A DNA stretch of 64,000 bases from Halosolutus halophilus (lineage in GTDB: Archaea; Halobacteriota; Halobacteria; Halobacteriales; Natrialbaceae): NCBI RefSeq assembly GCF_022869805.1, contig NZ_CP094974.1:496001-560000 (forward strand), in the 5' to 3' direction. The notes under the pieces are model-generated. The model was given only the letters and a program-made list of their open reading frames with translations. It ran no database searches and had not been told where the DNA came from. Position 1 is the first letter of the stretch. Each line of letters opens with the position of its first letter. A program made the translations under genes and the position numbers. Positions 26,703 through 36,174 of the stretch are shown here, piece by piece.

Positions 26703-27728
26703 ATGCAACGATACTACATCGAACGCACACTGCAGGCGGTCGTCACGGTCGTGTCAGTGATGAGTCTCGCGTTTTTCCTGGTCCGGCTGATGCCCGGCAA
26801 CCCCGCGGACGCGTACCGCGCCGAACTCATCCAGAACAATCCGCAGATGACGCAGGCCGAGATCGACCACCGCGTCGAGCGCAAACTCAACGTGCTCCCG
26901 GACGCGCCGCTCCACGAACAGTACGTGAACTACGTGACCGGACTGCTCCGCGGCGATCTGGGCGAGTCGATCAACGAGGGCGTCGCGGTGTCGGAGATCA
27001 TCGCGGAGGCGCTTCCCTGGACGATCTTCACGATGTCGATCGCCCTGTTGCTCTCGTTTACGATCGGCATCTCGCTCGGCGCAGCGATGGCGTACAAGGA
27101 GGGGGACTACTTCGACACCGGGTTCTCCGTGGTCTCGATCCTGTTCAACTCGATCCCGAACTACATCATCGGCATCCTGTTGATCTGGTTCCTCGGCTAC
27201 CAGTTCGAGCTGTTCCCCACCGGGGGCCGGTACTCGACGGAGATGGAGCCGACGGTGGGGCTCCTGGAACCGATACGGACGCTCACCTTCCTCGGCGACG
27301 CGCTCTGGCACGCGGCGCTGCTGATACTGTCGTACGCGGTCGTCGCGGCCGGGGGCTGGGCGCTCCGGATGCGCGGCAACAGCATCCAGGTGCTCGGCGA
27401 GGACTACCTGCGGGTCGCGCGACTCCGCGGCCTCTCCGAGCGCCGGATCGCGACGCGCTACGTCGGCCGAAACGCGGTACTGCCGCTGTACACGGCGTTG
27501 TTGATCGCGATCGGCTTCGCGCTCGGCGGCAGCGTCATCCTCGAGCAGGTGTTCACGTACCCCGGCGTGGGCTACTACATGATCGAGGGGCTGGAGGCTC
27601 GCGACTACCCGCTCATGATGGGCGTCTTCCTCGTGATGACGATCGCGGTCGTGCTCGGCGTCTACGTCGCCGACCTCACGTACGGGCTCATCGATCCGCG
27701 CGCACAGACCCGGGGAGGTGAGCGCTGA
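26703..27728 (+). CDS. ABC transporter permease, DppB type, 341 aa
   Basis: This is an inner-membrane permease of the dipeptide/oligopeptide importer family, with about six helices. It starts MQRYYIERTLQAVVTVVSVM. The characteristic cytoplasmic EAA loop reads DYLRVARLRGLSERRIATRY, and the C-terminal block VFTYPGVGYYMIEGLEARDY is typical of DppB. It pairs with the next gene (DppC type) to form the channel. It begins 21 bases after the binding-protein gene and overlaps the following gene by one base. The substrate is inferred from the flanking glucanase genes. Confidence 0.92.
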   Translation: MQRYYIERTLQAVVTVVSVMSLAFFLVRLMPGNPADAYRAELIQNNPQMTQAEIDHRVERKLNVLPDAPLHEQYVNYVTGLLRGDLGESINEGVAVSEIIAEALPWTIFTMSIALLLSFTIGISLGAAMAYKEGDYFDTGFSVVSILFNSIPNYIIGILLIWFLGYQFELFPTGGRYSTEMEPTVGLLEPIRTLTFLGDALWHAALLILSYAVVAAGGWALRMRGNSIQVLGEDYLRVARLRGLSERRIATRYVGRNAVLPLYTALLIAIGFALGGSVILEQVFTYPGVGYYMIEGLEARDYPLMMGVFLVMTIAVVLGVYVADLTYGLIDPRAQTRGGER

Positions 27729-28768
27729 TGAGCGAACGCAACGAGTCGCTCCACGCGCTCGACGACGGCGAGGCGTTCGAAGCCGTCTCCGAGACCACGA
27801 TGAGCCGGAAAGAGCGCTACCGGCGGCTGTTCGACCGCTGGGTCCTCGCTCCGGGTCGGATCGTCTGGGACGACCTCCGCGCTCGCGTCGGCGCGTCGAT
27901 CATCCTGCTGTACCTGGTGGTCGGCCTGCTCGGGCCGACGCTCTACAAGGCGCCCCAGGTCAATCAGGGACCGCGCTCGATCGCACCGCTCGCCGAGGGG
28001 TTGACCTATCCCCTGGGAACCGACAACCTCGGCCGAGACATCCTCGCTCAGCTCGTCCACGCGACGCCATCGATGCTCCAGATGATCGTGGCGGGCGGCC
28101 TGTTCGTGACGGTCACGGGCGTGGCCGTCGGGACGACCGCGGGATACGTCGGCGGGCGGACCGACCGGGTCCTCTCCCTACTCACGGACATCGTGATGAC
28201 GATCCCCGGGCTCCCGCTCATCGTCATCCTGGCCGCGCTGCTCGAACCCCAGAACCCGATCGTCACGGGGCTCATCCTGACGATCAACGTCTGGGCCGGC
28301 CTCGCCAGGGAGATCCGGTCGCAAGTGCTCTCGATCAGCCGCCACTCCTACGTGGAGGCGTCGAAAGCGATGGGGCTGTCGACCCCGACGATCATCGTCA
28401 AAGACATCCTTCCGAACATCATGCCCTACGTGTTGATCACGTTCGTTAACGCGGCGAGACAGGTTATCTTCGCATCGATCGGTCTGTACTTCCTGGGCGT
28501 GTTGCCCTACGACAGCGTCGTCAACTGGGGGGTCATGATCGACCAGGCGGTCAGCGGCGGTGCGATGCACGTCATGTCGATGGCCCACTGGCTGATCGCG
28601 CCCCTGGCGACGATCACGCTCCTGTCGTTCGGGCTGATCCTGTTCGCGCAGGGCACCGACCGGATGTTCAACCCGCGCGTTCGCGCCCGCCACTCCACGA
28701 CGACCGGCTCCGACGACGAGCCGACGGGCGACGGTGCGACGGCGACGACCGGGGGTGGTGTCCGATGA
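27728..28768 (+). CDS. ABC transporter permease, DppC type, 346 aa
   Basis: This is the second permease subunit. It has a long N-terminal cytoplasmic region (about residues 1-60) before the first helix (ASIILLYLVVGLLGPTLYK). A PLGTDNLGRDILAQLVHATP signature and an EAA loop (SYVEASKAMGLSTPTIIVKD) mark DppC-type proteins. It has a hydrophilic C-terminal tail rich in Thr, Asp and Gly (about residues 315-346). Start and stop codons overlap with both neighbours by 1-4 bases, which indicates translational coupling within one operon. Confidence 0.92.
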   Translation: MSERNESLHALDDGEAFEAVSETTMSRKERYRRLFDRWVLAPGRIVWDDLRARVGASIILLYLVVGLLGPTLYKAPQVNQGPRSIAPLAEGLTYPLGTDNLGRDILAQLVHATPSMLQMIVAGGLFVTVTGVAVGTTAGYVGGRTDRVLSLLTDIVMTIPGLPLIVILAALLEPQNPIVTGLILTINVWAGLAREIRSQVLSISRHSYVEASKAMGLSTPTIIVKDILPNIMPYVLITFVNAARQVIFASIGLYFLGVLPYDSVVNWGVMIDQAVSGGAMHVMSMAHWLIAPLATITLLSFGLILFAQGTDRMFNPRVRARHSTTTGSDDEPTGDGATATTGGGVR

Positions 28769-29823
28769 GCGGGCGCGCCGATGCGGCCCCCGCCACGGAG
28801 GCCGACGGCCGGTCCGATCCCGTCCTCAGCTGTCGGGACCTCTCCGTCGAGTTTCACATGGATCGCGGAACGTCGACGGTTCTCAACGGGCTGGACATCG
28901 ACATCGAGCGCAACGAGATCATCGGCATCGTCGGGGAATCCGGCTCCGGGAAGTCGATGTTCGCGTCCGCCCTGCTCGACGCCGTCGTCGAACCCGGGGT
29001 CACCTCGGGGACGGTCACCTACCGGCCGTCGGAGGGTCCGGCGGTCGACGTCCTCGACCTCTCGGACGATCGACTCCGGCAGCTTCGCTGGGAGGATATT
29101 TCGATGGTGTTCCAGGGCGCTCTCTCGTCGTTCAACCCGACGCTGAAGCTCCGCGGCCACTTCGTGGAGACGCTCGACGCGCACGGTTACGACGTCGAAG
29201 CGGGCCTGGAACGCACGCACGAACTCCTGGCCGACCTGTATCTCGATCCCGATCGCGTGCTCGACAGTTACCCCCACGAGCTCTCCGGCGGGATGAAACA
29301 GCGCGCGCTCATCGCGCTCGCGCTCGTCCTCGAACCGGAAGTGCTCGTCATGGACGAGCCGACGGCGGCGCTCGATCTCCTGATGCAGCGGTCGATCGTC
29401 AGCCTGCTGTCGGACCTCCGGGACAAGTACGACCTGACGATGGTGTTCATCACCCACGATCTGCCGCTCGTGACGAAACTGGCCGACCGGATCGCGGTCC
29501 TCTACGCGTTCGAACTCGCGGAGGTCGGGCGGACCGAGGAACTCCTCCGGTCCCCGAAGCATCCCTACACGCGAGCGCTGCTGAATTCGACCCCCGATAT
29601 CGAGTCGCCGTTAGGGGAGATGCGCCCGATCGAGGGGGCGGCACCCGACCCCGTCAACGTCCCGTCGGGCTGTCCGTACCACGAGCGGTGTCCCATGGCG
29701 ACCGGCGACTGTGCGACGGTCACGCCCGCGATGGAGGCGGCCAGCGAGAGCCACGACGTCGCCTGCCACCACTGGACGCGCGTCGACGACGAGATCGATC
29801 TGACCACGGAGGTGGGCCGATGA
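28765..29823 (+). CDS. ABC transporter ATP-binding protein, DppD type, 352 aa
   Basis: The Walker A GESGSGKS is at about residues 53-60, the signature LSGGMKQRALIALALVLEPE at about 172-191 and Walker B VLVMDEPTAALD at about 193-204, followed by the H-loop MVFITHDLPLV. The C-terminal oligopeptide/dipeptide transporter domain is recognised by the Cys cluster CPYHERCPMATGDC. In DppD/DppF-type subunits these cysteines can bind a 4Fe-4S cluster. It overlaps both neighbours by 4 bases. It forms a heterodimer with the following DppF-type subunit. Confidence 0.92.
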   Translation: MSGRADAAPATEADGRSDPVLSCRDLSVEFHMDRGTSTVLNGLDIDIERNEIIGIVGESGSGKSMFASALLDAVVEPGVTSGTVTYRPSEGPAVDVLDLSDDRLRQLRWEDISMVFQGALSSFNPTLKLRGHFVETLDAHGYDVEAGLERTHELLADLYLDPDRVLDSYPHELSGGMKQRALIALALVLEPEVLVMDEPTAALDLLMQRSIVSLLSDLRDKYDLTMVFITHDLPLVTKLADRIAVLYAFELAEVGRTEELLRSPKHPYTRALLNSTPDIESPLGEMRPIEGAAPDPVNVPSGCPYHERCPMATGDCATVTPAMEAASESHDVACHHWTRVDDEIDLTTEVGR

Positions 29824-30905
29824 GCGCCGACGATCCCGTGGTCTCGATGGAGAGCGTCGACGTCCACTTCGAGTCGGACGGCGGCCTCACCCCCTTCGCG
29901 GACTCGCAGACGGTCCGGGCGGTCGACGCGGTCGACCTCGAGATCGCCGAGAACGACGTCGTGGCGATCGTCGGCGAGTCCGGCAGCGGGAAGACCACGC
30001 TCGGCAAGGCGGCCGTCGGCTTGCAGAAACCGACTGGTGGGACCGTGAGCTTCCGCGGACAGGATATCTGGGAGGCGAAACAGCGTTTCTCGAATCCGTC
30101 CATCCCGTACGCCGACATTCGTCGATCGCTCCAGATCATCCATCAGGATCCCGGGTCGTCGTTGAATCCACACCGAACCGTCGAGGCGTCGCTCGCCGAA
30201 CCGCTGAAGAAGCACCAGACCGACCTGGGGCCCGAGGATCGCGAGGCGCGGATCCTCGCGATGCTCGACCGCGTCGGGATGACGCCGCCGCACGACTACG
30301 CTAGGCGGTATCCCCACCAGCTGTCCGGCGGGGAGAAACAGCGCGTCGCGCTCGTCCGGGCGCTGCTGATGAACCCGGAGCTCATCCTTGCCGACGAGGC
30401 CGTCAGCGCGCTCGACGTCTCGCTGCGCGTCGAGGTGATGGACCTGATGCTCGACTTGCAGGACCAGTTCGACACGTCGTTCCTGTTCATCTCGCACGAC
30501 CTCTCGAACGCGCGCTACCTGGCCGAGCACGCCGACGGCCGGCTCGGCGTGATGTACCTCGGTGAACTCGTCGAACTCGGTAAGGCCGAGGAGGTCCTCC
30601 GGAACCCACAGCACCCCTACACGAAGGTGCTGAAATGGGCGACGCCGTCGCTCAGTCCGGACGAGGGCGCGGCGGAGCCCCCGGTCCGGGAGATCGATAT
30701 CCCGGACCCGGTCGACCCGCCGTCCGGATGCCGATTCCACACGCGGTGTCCGTACGCGACGGAGTACTGCCGGGAGTCGACGCCCGACCGGCACTCGGTC
30801 GGCGAGGAACCCCATCGCGCGTCCTGCTTCCGTCTCGACGAGGGCAGCGACTACTGGCGCAGCGATCCCCTGGAGGGCGTCAGTCTGGAAGCGGACGAGC
30901 GGTAA
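29820..30905 (+). CDS. ABC transporter ATP-binding protein, DppF type, 361 aa
   Basis: This is the second ATPase subunit. It starts at the ATG at 29820 (MSADDPVVSMESVDVHF), overlapping the stop of the previous gene by 4 bases. Walker A is GESGSGKTTLGKAAVG, the signature is LSGGEKQRVALVRALLMNPE and Walker B is LILADEAVSALD. The H-loop reads FLFISHDLSNARYLAEHADG. The C-terminal part has the family Cys set (CRFHTRCPYATEYC). The reading frame stays open upstream of the ATG, but that part is antisense-like noise across dppD. It is the last gene of the importer operon; the GH81 gene follows after 379 bases with its own promoter. Confidence 0.92.
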   Translation: MSADDPVVSMESVDVHFESDGGLTPFADSQTVRAVDAVDLEIAENDVVAIVGESGSGKTTLGKAAVGLQKPTGGTVSFRGQDIWEAKQRFSNPSIPYADIRRSLQIIHQDPGSSLNPHRTVEASLAEPLKKHQTDLGPEDREARILAMLDRVGMTPPHDYARRYPHQLSGGEKQRVALVRALLMNPELILADEAVSALDVSLRVEVMDLMLDLQDQFDTSFLFISHDLSNARYLAEHADGRLGVMYLGELVELGKAEEVLRNPQHPYTKVLKWATPSLSPDEGAAEPPVREIDIPDPVDPPSGCRFHTRCPYATEYCRESTPDRHSVGEEPHRASCFRLDEGSDYWRSDPLEGVSLEADER

Positions 30906-31284
30906 GCGACGGCCGCTTTTTGCCGACTCGTCAGTTGCCGCCTTTCTGAGCGAGATTCGCTTCTGTCGAGCGATAGCTGTCCAGTCGTGGCCGCCGCCGT
31001 GCGCCGTCGCCGTTAACGACGAAGAAGACGTTTCCCGGGGCTGCGCTCCCGACTGAACCCGCCGGGCCGGCTTCCGCTGCCGCCGTGGCTCCACTCACGA
31101 AATTTGGCGCGGGATGTTCGTCCGACTCGATCACGCCGCGTGTTCGCGACGAATCCGACATCCGTCACGCAAAAAATCATCAGTTGATTGCGACAGTTTT
31201 ATAAGAAAAAATACGGTCGATAAGAATGACTGTCCGTTAGTGACACGACACCAGCTGTCACGATCGCGCAGTCGTGAACATGCC
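30906..31284. other. Intergenic region containing the GH81 promoter
   Basis: These 379 bases hold no gene. TTTTATAAG at 31197-31205 is a good TATA-like element for the GH81 gene, and the transcript would then have a leader of roughly 55 bases. The inverted repeat seen before the importer operon is not repeated here. Confidence 0.45.
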
Positions 31285-34200
31285 ATGAGCGAGAAACGAT
31301 CATTCCGTGCGAGCACGGACCGGACCGACGACGAGCGCACCCTTCCGGTATCGCGCAGAACACTGATGAAAGCGACCGCTGCCGGTGCTTTTCTCGGCGG
31401 TAGCGTCGCCAGCGTCGCTGCGATCGACGAAGAAGACATCGTCGACGTCGGGAGCGGGAGTTACACTACCACCATCCCGGCGGGATACGACTACGACTCG
31501 CCACCGACGGCGGACACGATGTACACCACGGAGAACGTCGAACCGCCGTACCCGAGCAACGGCTGGGCGAGCGGACTCCACTTCGGATACGATCCGTACG
31601 CCGAGGAGGAGACTCCCTACAGCAACGGCGCGACCGTGGCGTATCCGTACTACGCCGCTCCGCGAGCGGAGGGACTTCGCGTCCAGATACCGAGCACCTG
31701 GCAGGGCTGGCGCGATCCGTGGGACGACCAGGAGGACGAACCCGCGCCGATCGAGGAGGCGGATTTCGTCCGCATGGATTACGAGGAGACCCCACGGGTA
31801 GTCCTCGGCCACGACGCGGTATCGACGTTCGACGACGCGCGGACCGACCACCACGGTGACTGGCACGTTCGTTCCCGGTGGGGAGACGGAACGAGCACCG
31901 CAATGGACGTGACGATGGCCCGCGGGTCGCCGTTCATCTTCGCGGAGTACGAGGGCGGCGGGGCCGAACTCTCGCTGCTGGACGAGACCGACGATCCGCT
32001 CGACAGCGCCAACGTCGCGGTGTTCGCCGACGAGGGGAACGTGCTCGGCCTCACCGTCGAACCGACCGAGGCCGGCCACTCGACACAGCACTTCGGCGTG
32101 TTCGCTCCGGCCGGCGCGGAGTGGTCGGGCGTCGGCGGCGACACCCTGACCTCCGATCTTGCGGGCGCGGGCTACCTGACGATCGCCGTTCTTCCGGACG
32201 GGACGGCGGCCACGCTCGACGAGTTCGAAGCGTACGCCTACAACGTCGTGCGCGACACGATCGTCGACTGGGAGTACGTCCAGACCGACGGGAACGGCGA
32301 TCCCGTCTCGGAGGTCCACACGACGTACTCGTACTCGCTGGAGGAGAAACCCGAGAGCGAGACGAGCGGAACGCTCGCGGCGCTGCTCCCGACGCAGTGG
32401 AAGCACACGGACGAGTCGTTCACCTCACACACGTACTGGTCGCCAAAAGGGGAGATGAAGGTGCTGGCTGGCTCGTCGTTTTCGACGACGTTGACCTATC
32501 CCGGCATCCTGCCCCACCTGCCGGACGTCGGCACGTACGACGGCGCCCAGCTCGACGACTACATTCAGACGCTGCAAGACCAGTACGGGCCGTACACGTC
32601 CCAGGGGGTTCCAGAGTGTGCCTACTGGGCCAGCAAGGACCTGATGCGCAACTGCACCGCCTGCGGGGTGGCCGACGTTCGCGGGCGCACGGACGATCGG
32701 GATTACTTCCTCCAGGCGATCCGTGGGCGACTGTCGACGTACTTCGACGTCAGGACGAACAGCTGGACGGTCGACGGCGGAACCTTCTCGACCGAAGAGG
32801 GCGAGGAACTGTTCTACTACCACGACGACGTCGGCGTCATCCAGTCCTATCCCGGCTGCGAGTTCGGCGGGATCGACGCGTTGAACGACCACCACTTCCA
32901 CTACGGATACTTCGTCTACGCCGCAGCCGAGGTCGCCAGGCTCGATCCCGAGTGGGCTGCGGACGATGCCTTCGGGGAGATGGTCGAGTTGCTCATCCGC
33001 GACTACGCCAACTGGGAGCGTCCCGACCACTCGGCCGAGTTGGATCCAGCGACCGATCCGAAGAACGCCTTCCCGTTCCTTCGGACGTTCGAGCCGTACG
33101 CAGGCCACTCCTACGCGGGCGGGATCAACGGGAGCGCATGGGGGAACAACCAGGAGTCGTCCTCCGAGGCGGTCAACGCCTACGCCGCGATGATTCGCTG
33201 GGGCGAGTTCACCGGCAACGAGGCGCTCCGGGACGCCGGTATCTTCCTCTACACCCACGAGATCAACGCCACGACCGAGTACTGGTTCGACCACGACGAG
33301 GACTCGTTCCCCGCGGGCTGGGGAGAGAACCTCGATCCCGACGAACTGGACACGGACGGCTCCGGTCCGTTCGAGTACTCTCCGATGGTCTGGGACGTCG
33401 GATACTGGCGGACCGTCTACTGGGACACGTCCGATCCGATCGAGACGTTCGGCATCAACTGGCTGCCGATGGCCGGCCACACGCTCTACCTCGGGCACGA
33501 CCAGGACTACGCCGAGTCCAACTGGACTCGCCTGATCGAGGCTCGCGACGCGATCGCTCGCGGTCCCGGTGGCGACAGCAATTGGCCCGACGGCTGGCAA
33601 CAGACGGCCTGGGGGTACCGGGCGATGACCGACTCCCAACATGCCGTCGACATGACCGAGAACGGCGTGCCGATCGAACCGGCGGGCAGTTCGACGCCGT
33701 TCGTCTATCACTTCGTCCACTGCCTGAACGAACTCGGTGCGCCCGATCCGTCGGTCGTCGCCGACGCGCCGTGCTACCAGGTCTTCGACGACGGGACCGA
33801 GCGGAGCTACGTCGCCTACAACGCGGACGACGCGACGAGAACCGTCTCGTTCTCCGACGGAACCTCGGTCGACGTCGCGCCGAACTCGTTTGCAGTGGCC
33901 ACCGGTGACGGCGACGAGGAACCAGCAGCGCCGACGAACCTCGATTCGCCGTCGAACACCGATACGACCGTCGACCTCGAGTGGGAACACGACGGCGCGA
34001 ACACCGCCCACTACAACGTGTACGTCGACGGGTCGAAGTACGGCGAATCGACGGACCCCACGAAGACGGTGAGTGGGCTCGATCCCGACACCACCTACGA
34101 ATTCGTCGTCACAGCGGAGTCGACCGACGGGATCGAATCCGACCCGAGTAACACGATCGGGGTGACGACCGACGCGGACGGCGATTCGGCGCCGAGCGTC

Positions 34201-34482
34201 GACCAGTTCGCCGTCTCGGACACGAGCGCTGGCCCGTGGACGAAGTTCGCCGTCGAGTGGACCGTCTCCGACCCGGATGGCGACATGGATCTCGTCGAGA
34301 TCGAGATGATCGACGACAGCGGAACGGTCGTGGACTCGACATCCACGAACGTAAGCGGCGACAGCGCCTCGGGATCTGACTCCGTCCGCGAGCGGAACGG
34401 TGGCGGCGAGTACGACGTCACGCTCACGGTCACCGACGAGGTTGGAAACAGCGCTTCGGAGACGGTGATCATCACCGCGTGA
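31285..34482 (+). CDS. Secreted GH81 endo-1,3-beta-glucanase with FN3 and C-terminal beta-sandwich domains
   Basis: A twin-arginine signal (SRRTLMKATAAGAFLGGSVA, about residues 25-44) directs export. The GH81 catalytic region spans about residues 60-860. It contains DHHFHYGYFVYAAAEVA (around residue 535, general acid Asp) and WGNNQESSSEAVNAYAAM (around residue 620, with the conserved Glu pair). It is followed by a fibronectin type III domain (about 880-965, PTNLDSPSNTDTTVDLEW) and an Ig/PKD-like domain (about 970-1065). It would cleave internal beta-1,3 bonds of laminarin-like glucans outside the cell. At 1065 residues it is longer than a bare GH81 because of these two domains. The start at MSEKRSFRAST is chosen just before the signal. 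Confidence 0.92.
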   Translation: MSEKRSFRASTDRTDDERTLPVSRRTLMKATAAGAFLGGSVASVAAIDEEDIVDVGSGSYTTTIPAGYDYDSPPTADTMYTTENVEPPYPSNGWASGLHFGYDPYAEEETPYSNGATVAYPYYAAPRAEGLRVQIPSTWQGWRDPWDDQEDEPAPIEEADFVRMDYEETPRVVLGHDAVSTFDDARTDHHGDWHVRSRWGDGTSTAMDVTMARGSPFIFAEYEGGGAELSLLDETDDPLDSANVAVFADEGNVLGLTVEPTEAGHSTQHFGVFAPAGAEWSGVGGDTLTSDLAGAGYLTIAVLPDGTAATLDEFEAYAYNVVRDTIVDWEYVQTDGNGDPVSEVHTTYSYSLEEKPESETSGTLAALLPTQWKHTDESFTSHTYWSPKGEMKVLAGSSFSTTLTYPGILPHLPDVGTYDGAQLDDYIQTLQDQYGPYTSQGVPECAYWASKDLMRNCTACGVADVRGRTDDRDYFLQAIRGRLSTYFDVRTNSWTVDGGTFSTEEGEELFYYHDDVGVIQSYPGCEFGGIDALNDHHFHYGYFVYAAAEVARLDPEWAADDAFGEMVELLIRDYANWERPDHSAELDPATDPKNAFPFLRTFEPYAGHSYAGGINGSAWGNNQESSSEAVNAYAAMIRWGEFTGNEALRDAGIFLYTHEINATTEYWFDHDEDSFPAGWGENLDPDELDTDGSGPFEYSPMVWDVGYWRTVYWDTSDPIETFGINWLPMAGHTLYLGHDQDYAESNWTRLIEARDAIARGPGGDSNWPDGWQQTAWGYRAMTDSQHAVDMTENGVPIEPAGSSTPFVYHFVHCLNELGAPDPSVVADAPCYQVFDDGTERSYVAYNADDATRTVSFSDGTSVDVAPNSFAVATGDGDEEPAAPTNLDSPSNTDTTVDLEWEHDGANTAHYNVYVDGSKYGESTDPTKTVSGLDPDTTYEFVVTAESTDGIESDPSNTIGVTTDADGDSAPSVDQFAVSDTSAGPWTKFAVEWTVSDPDGDMDLVEIEMIDDSGTVVDSTSTNVSGDSASGSDSVRERNGGGEYDVTLTVTDEVGNSASETVIITA

Positions 34483-34664
34483 GCGTCGTTCGCGCAACTC
34501 GCGGCGAGGCGGCCTTCCGTGATCACGCTGGGTGAACCACTCCGTTCGCGCGCGGCGGTACCAGTAGGTTGGTAGGCGACCGCGCAACGGACGAAGCACA
34601 CGGGCGGGAGTCGACGAACGGCGCTGCACTCGTCCGTCGCGGGGACGGGGCGCTCGACGACCGA

Positions 34665-34904
34665 TCAGGCGGTCCGGCGGCGCTGCCGACAGCGGTACAG
34701 GACGTAGCTCGCGGCGAGAAAGCCCGCGCCGACGAGCGCGAAATCGACGACGAGGACGGTTCTCGTCCCGGGGTCCTCGGGGCGTAGCCACAGCGCGATC
34801 AGCAGAAGCATCAACAGGACGGCTTCGAGGCCCAGCAGCAGGACGACGGCGGCGCGGTACGCGCAGATCGTCTTCCAGAACCGATCCGAGTAGGTGTCGG
34901 CCAT
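34665..34904 (-). CDS. Small two-helix membrane protein, 79 aa
   Basis: The peptide begins MADTYSDRFWKTICAYRAAV. It has two hydrophobic helices, about residues 19-41 (VVLLLGLEAVLLMLLLIALW) and 50-70 (VLVVDFALVGAGFLAASYVL), and ends with a basic tail (RCRQRRRTA). No family was recognised. It lies downstream of the TrmB-family gene on the same strand with a gap of about 130 bases, and converges with GH81. It could be co-transcribed with the regulator, but no functional link is visible. Confidence 0.6.
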   Translation of the reverse strand: MADTYSDRFWKTICAYRAAVVLLLGLEAVLLMLLLIALWLRPEDPGTRTVLVVDFALVGAGFLAASYVLYRCRQRRRTA

Positions 34905-35031
34905 CGACGACAGTGTGCGAGCACTCGCACTTGGCTCTACCGATCGTCGGGGCGACGGTCTCCGATGGCACCGCGCTCGACGTCGATCCGGAGGGCGATG
35001 GCGGTCGAGTGATCGCCGGGGGGCGTCCGGG

Positions 35032-36174
35032 TCAGTCGTCTTCCGACGCGCGCTCGATATCCGGCCCGCCGTCGGCGCCGCTCGCGACGCCGACCGCGCT
35101 CGTCGGTTCTTCGAGTTCGACGTCCTCGAGGGTGATCCGAACCGCCTCAATGTCCTCGTAGACGGCGCCCCACCCGCCGACGCTGTACCGGTTGCCGTCC
35201 GCGGCGAGCTCCAGTTGCAGGAACCCGGCGAGTTCCTCGAACGACGGGCGCCCCTCGGAGCGGTACACGCCCGGGTACCAGATGTCGGTGACGACGCCGG
35301 TGATCTCGCAGGATTCGTTCGTATCGACCCACGCTCCATCGATCGTCACTGCGACGTTCGCTACGTCCCCCCACAGCGGCGCCACGTCGCGCACGAACTC
35401 CTCGAGGGTCATGTAGACGTACGGCGGATCGGTGTCCTCGTAGACCGTCTCCCAGAGCGCCCAGACGCCCGTCTGGAAGTACCAGTGGAAGATAAACGAG
35501 AGGAGGTAGTCGTCGATCAGGACGCCGAACGGCCTGTTGGCCCAGTCGTTCGGCGTGAAGGACGTTCGGGTGCGGTCCGTTACGATCAGGAACGGACCCG
35601 GGATCCGGCAGGCGCGCAGTTCCGAGACCGTTCCCTCGAGGTCCGCGTTCGCGAGCCACTCGTCCAGATCGTCGCCGTACACGGCTACTTTCGCGACGAC
35701 GCCGCGGTCGTGGGCGTCCTCCAGGGCGCTCGTCAGGGATCGGAACTGGTCGACGTTCGCGGACAGTTCGATGAAGCTCTCGGCGTCCCGGATCAGGTCT
35801 CGCGCGCGGTCGATCACCGTCTCCTCGTGCTTGACGACGCTGACCTTGTGGTCGCTGACGGCCGGCCGCTCCCACCGGTCCTCGATCGAGTCCGCGGCCT
35901 CGTTCATCCGCTCTCCCCGGGTCCGCAGTTCCCGGAGGACGTCGATCGGCTCTCTAGGGCGGGCGTGGAGTTTGTCCTGATCGTGCGTCTCGATGTAGTC
36001 CATCCGCTCGAGCGCGCGGAGCACGTCGTAAATCTGGGACACCGGGACGGAACACTGCTTTGCAACCTCCACGGCCGGCATCATCCCCTGCTCTAACAGC
36101 GTGATGTAGGCGTCGGCCTGGTACGAGGTCAACCCCGCGTCCTCCAGCGCGTTCCGGAGTGGATCCCTGTCCAT
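35032..36174 (-). CDS. TrmB-family sugar-sensing transcriptional regulator, 380 aa
   Basis: The N-terminal winged helix (about residues 5-75) contains LEDAGLTSYQADAYITLLEQ and SVPVSQIYDVLRALERMDYI, the classic TrmB DNA-binding domain. A coiled segment and a PLD-like/TrmB effector domain follow (about 105-250, DRARDLIRDAESFIELSANV). The C-terminal sugar-binding domain covers about 255-365. TrmB proteins bind sugars and control sugar transport and metabolism in archaea. It is the only such regulator beside the GH3/ABC/GH81 locus and is the likely controller of it. The start MDRDPLRNALEDAG (36174) matches family starts better than the ATG 21 bases upstream. Confidence 0.9.
   Translation of the reverse strand: MDRDPLRNALEDAGLTSYQADAYITLLEQGMMPAVEVAKQCSVPVSQIYDVLRALERMDYIETHDQDKLHARPREPIDVLRELRTRGERMNEAADSIEDRWERPAVSDHKVSVVKHEETVIDRARDLIRDAESFIELSANVDQFRSLTSALEDAHDRGVVAKVAVYGDDLDEWLANADLEGTVSELRACRIPGPFLIVTDRTRTSFTPNDWANRPFGVLIDDYLLSFIFHWYFQTGVWALWETVYEDTDPPYVYMTLEEFVRDVAPLWGDVANVAVTIDGAWVDTNESCEITGVVTDIWYPGVYRSEGRPSFEELAGFLQLELAADGNRYSVGGWGAVYEDIEAVRITLEDVELEEPTSAVGVASGADGGPDIERASEDD

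Noticed and set aside
28734-29819. Upstream extension of the DppF-type frame
   Set aside because: The frame stays open across dppD, but the translation before MSADDPVV is Arg-rich noise; the ATGA overlap fixes the real start at 29820.
32425-34971. 848-codon minus-strand open frame opposite the GH81 gene
   Set aside because: It is an antisense shadow of GH81 with Arg/Val-rich noise and no recognisable domain.
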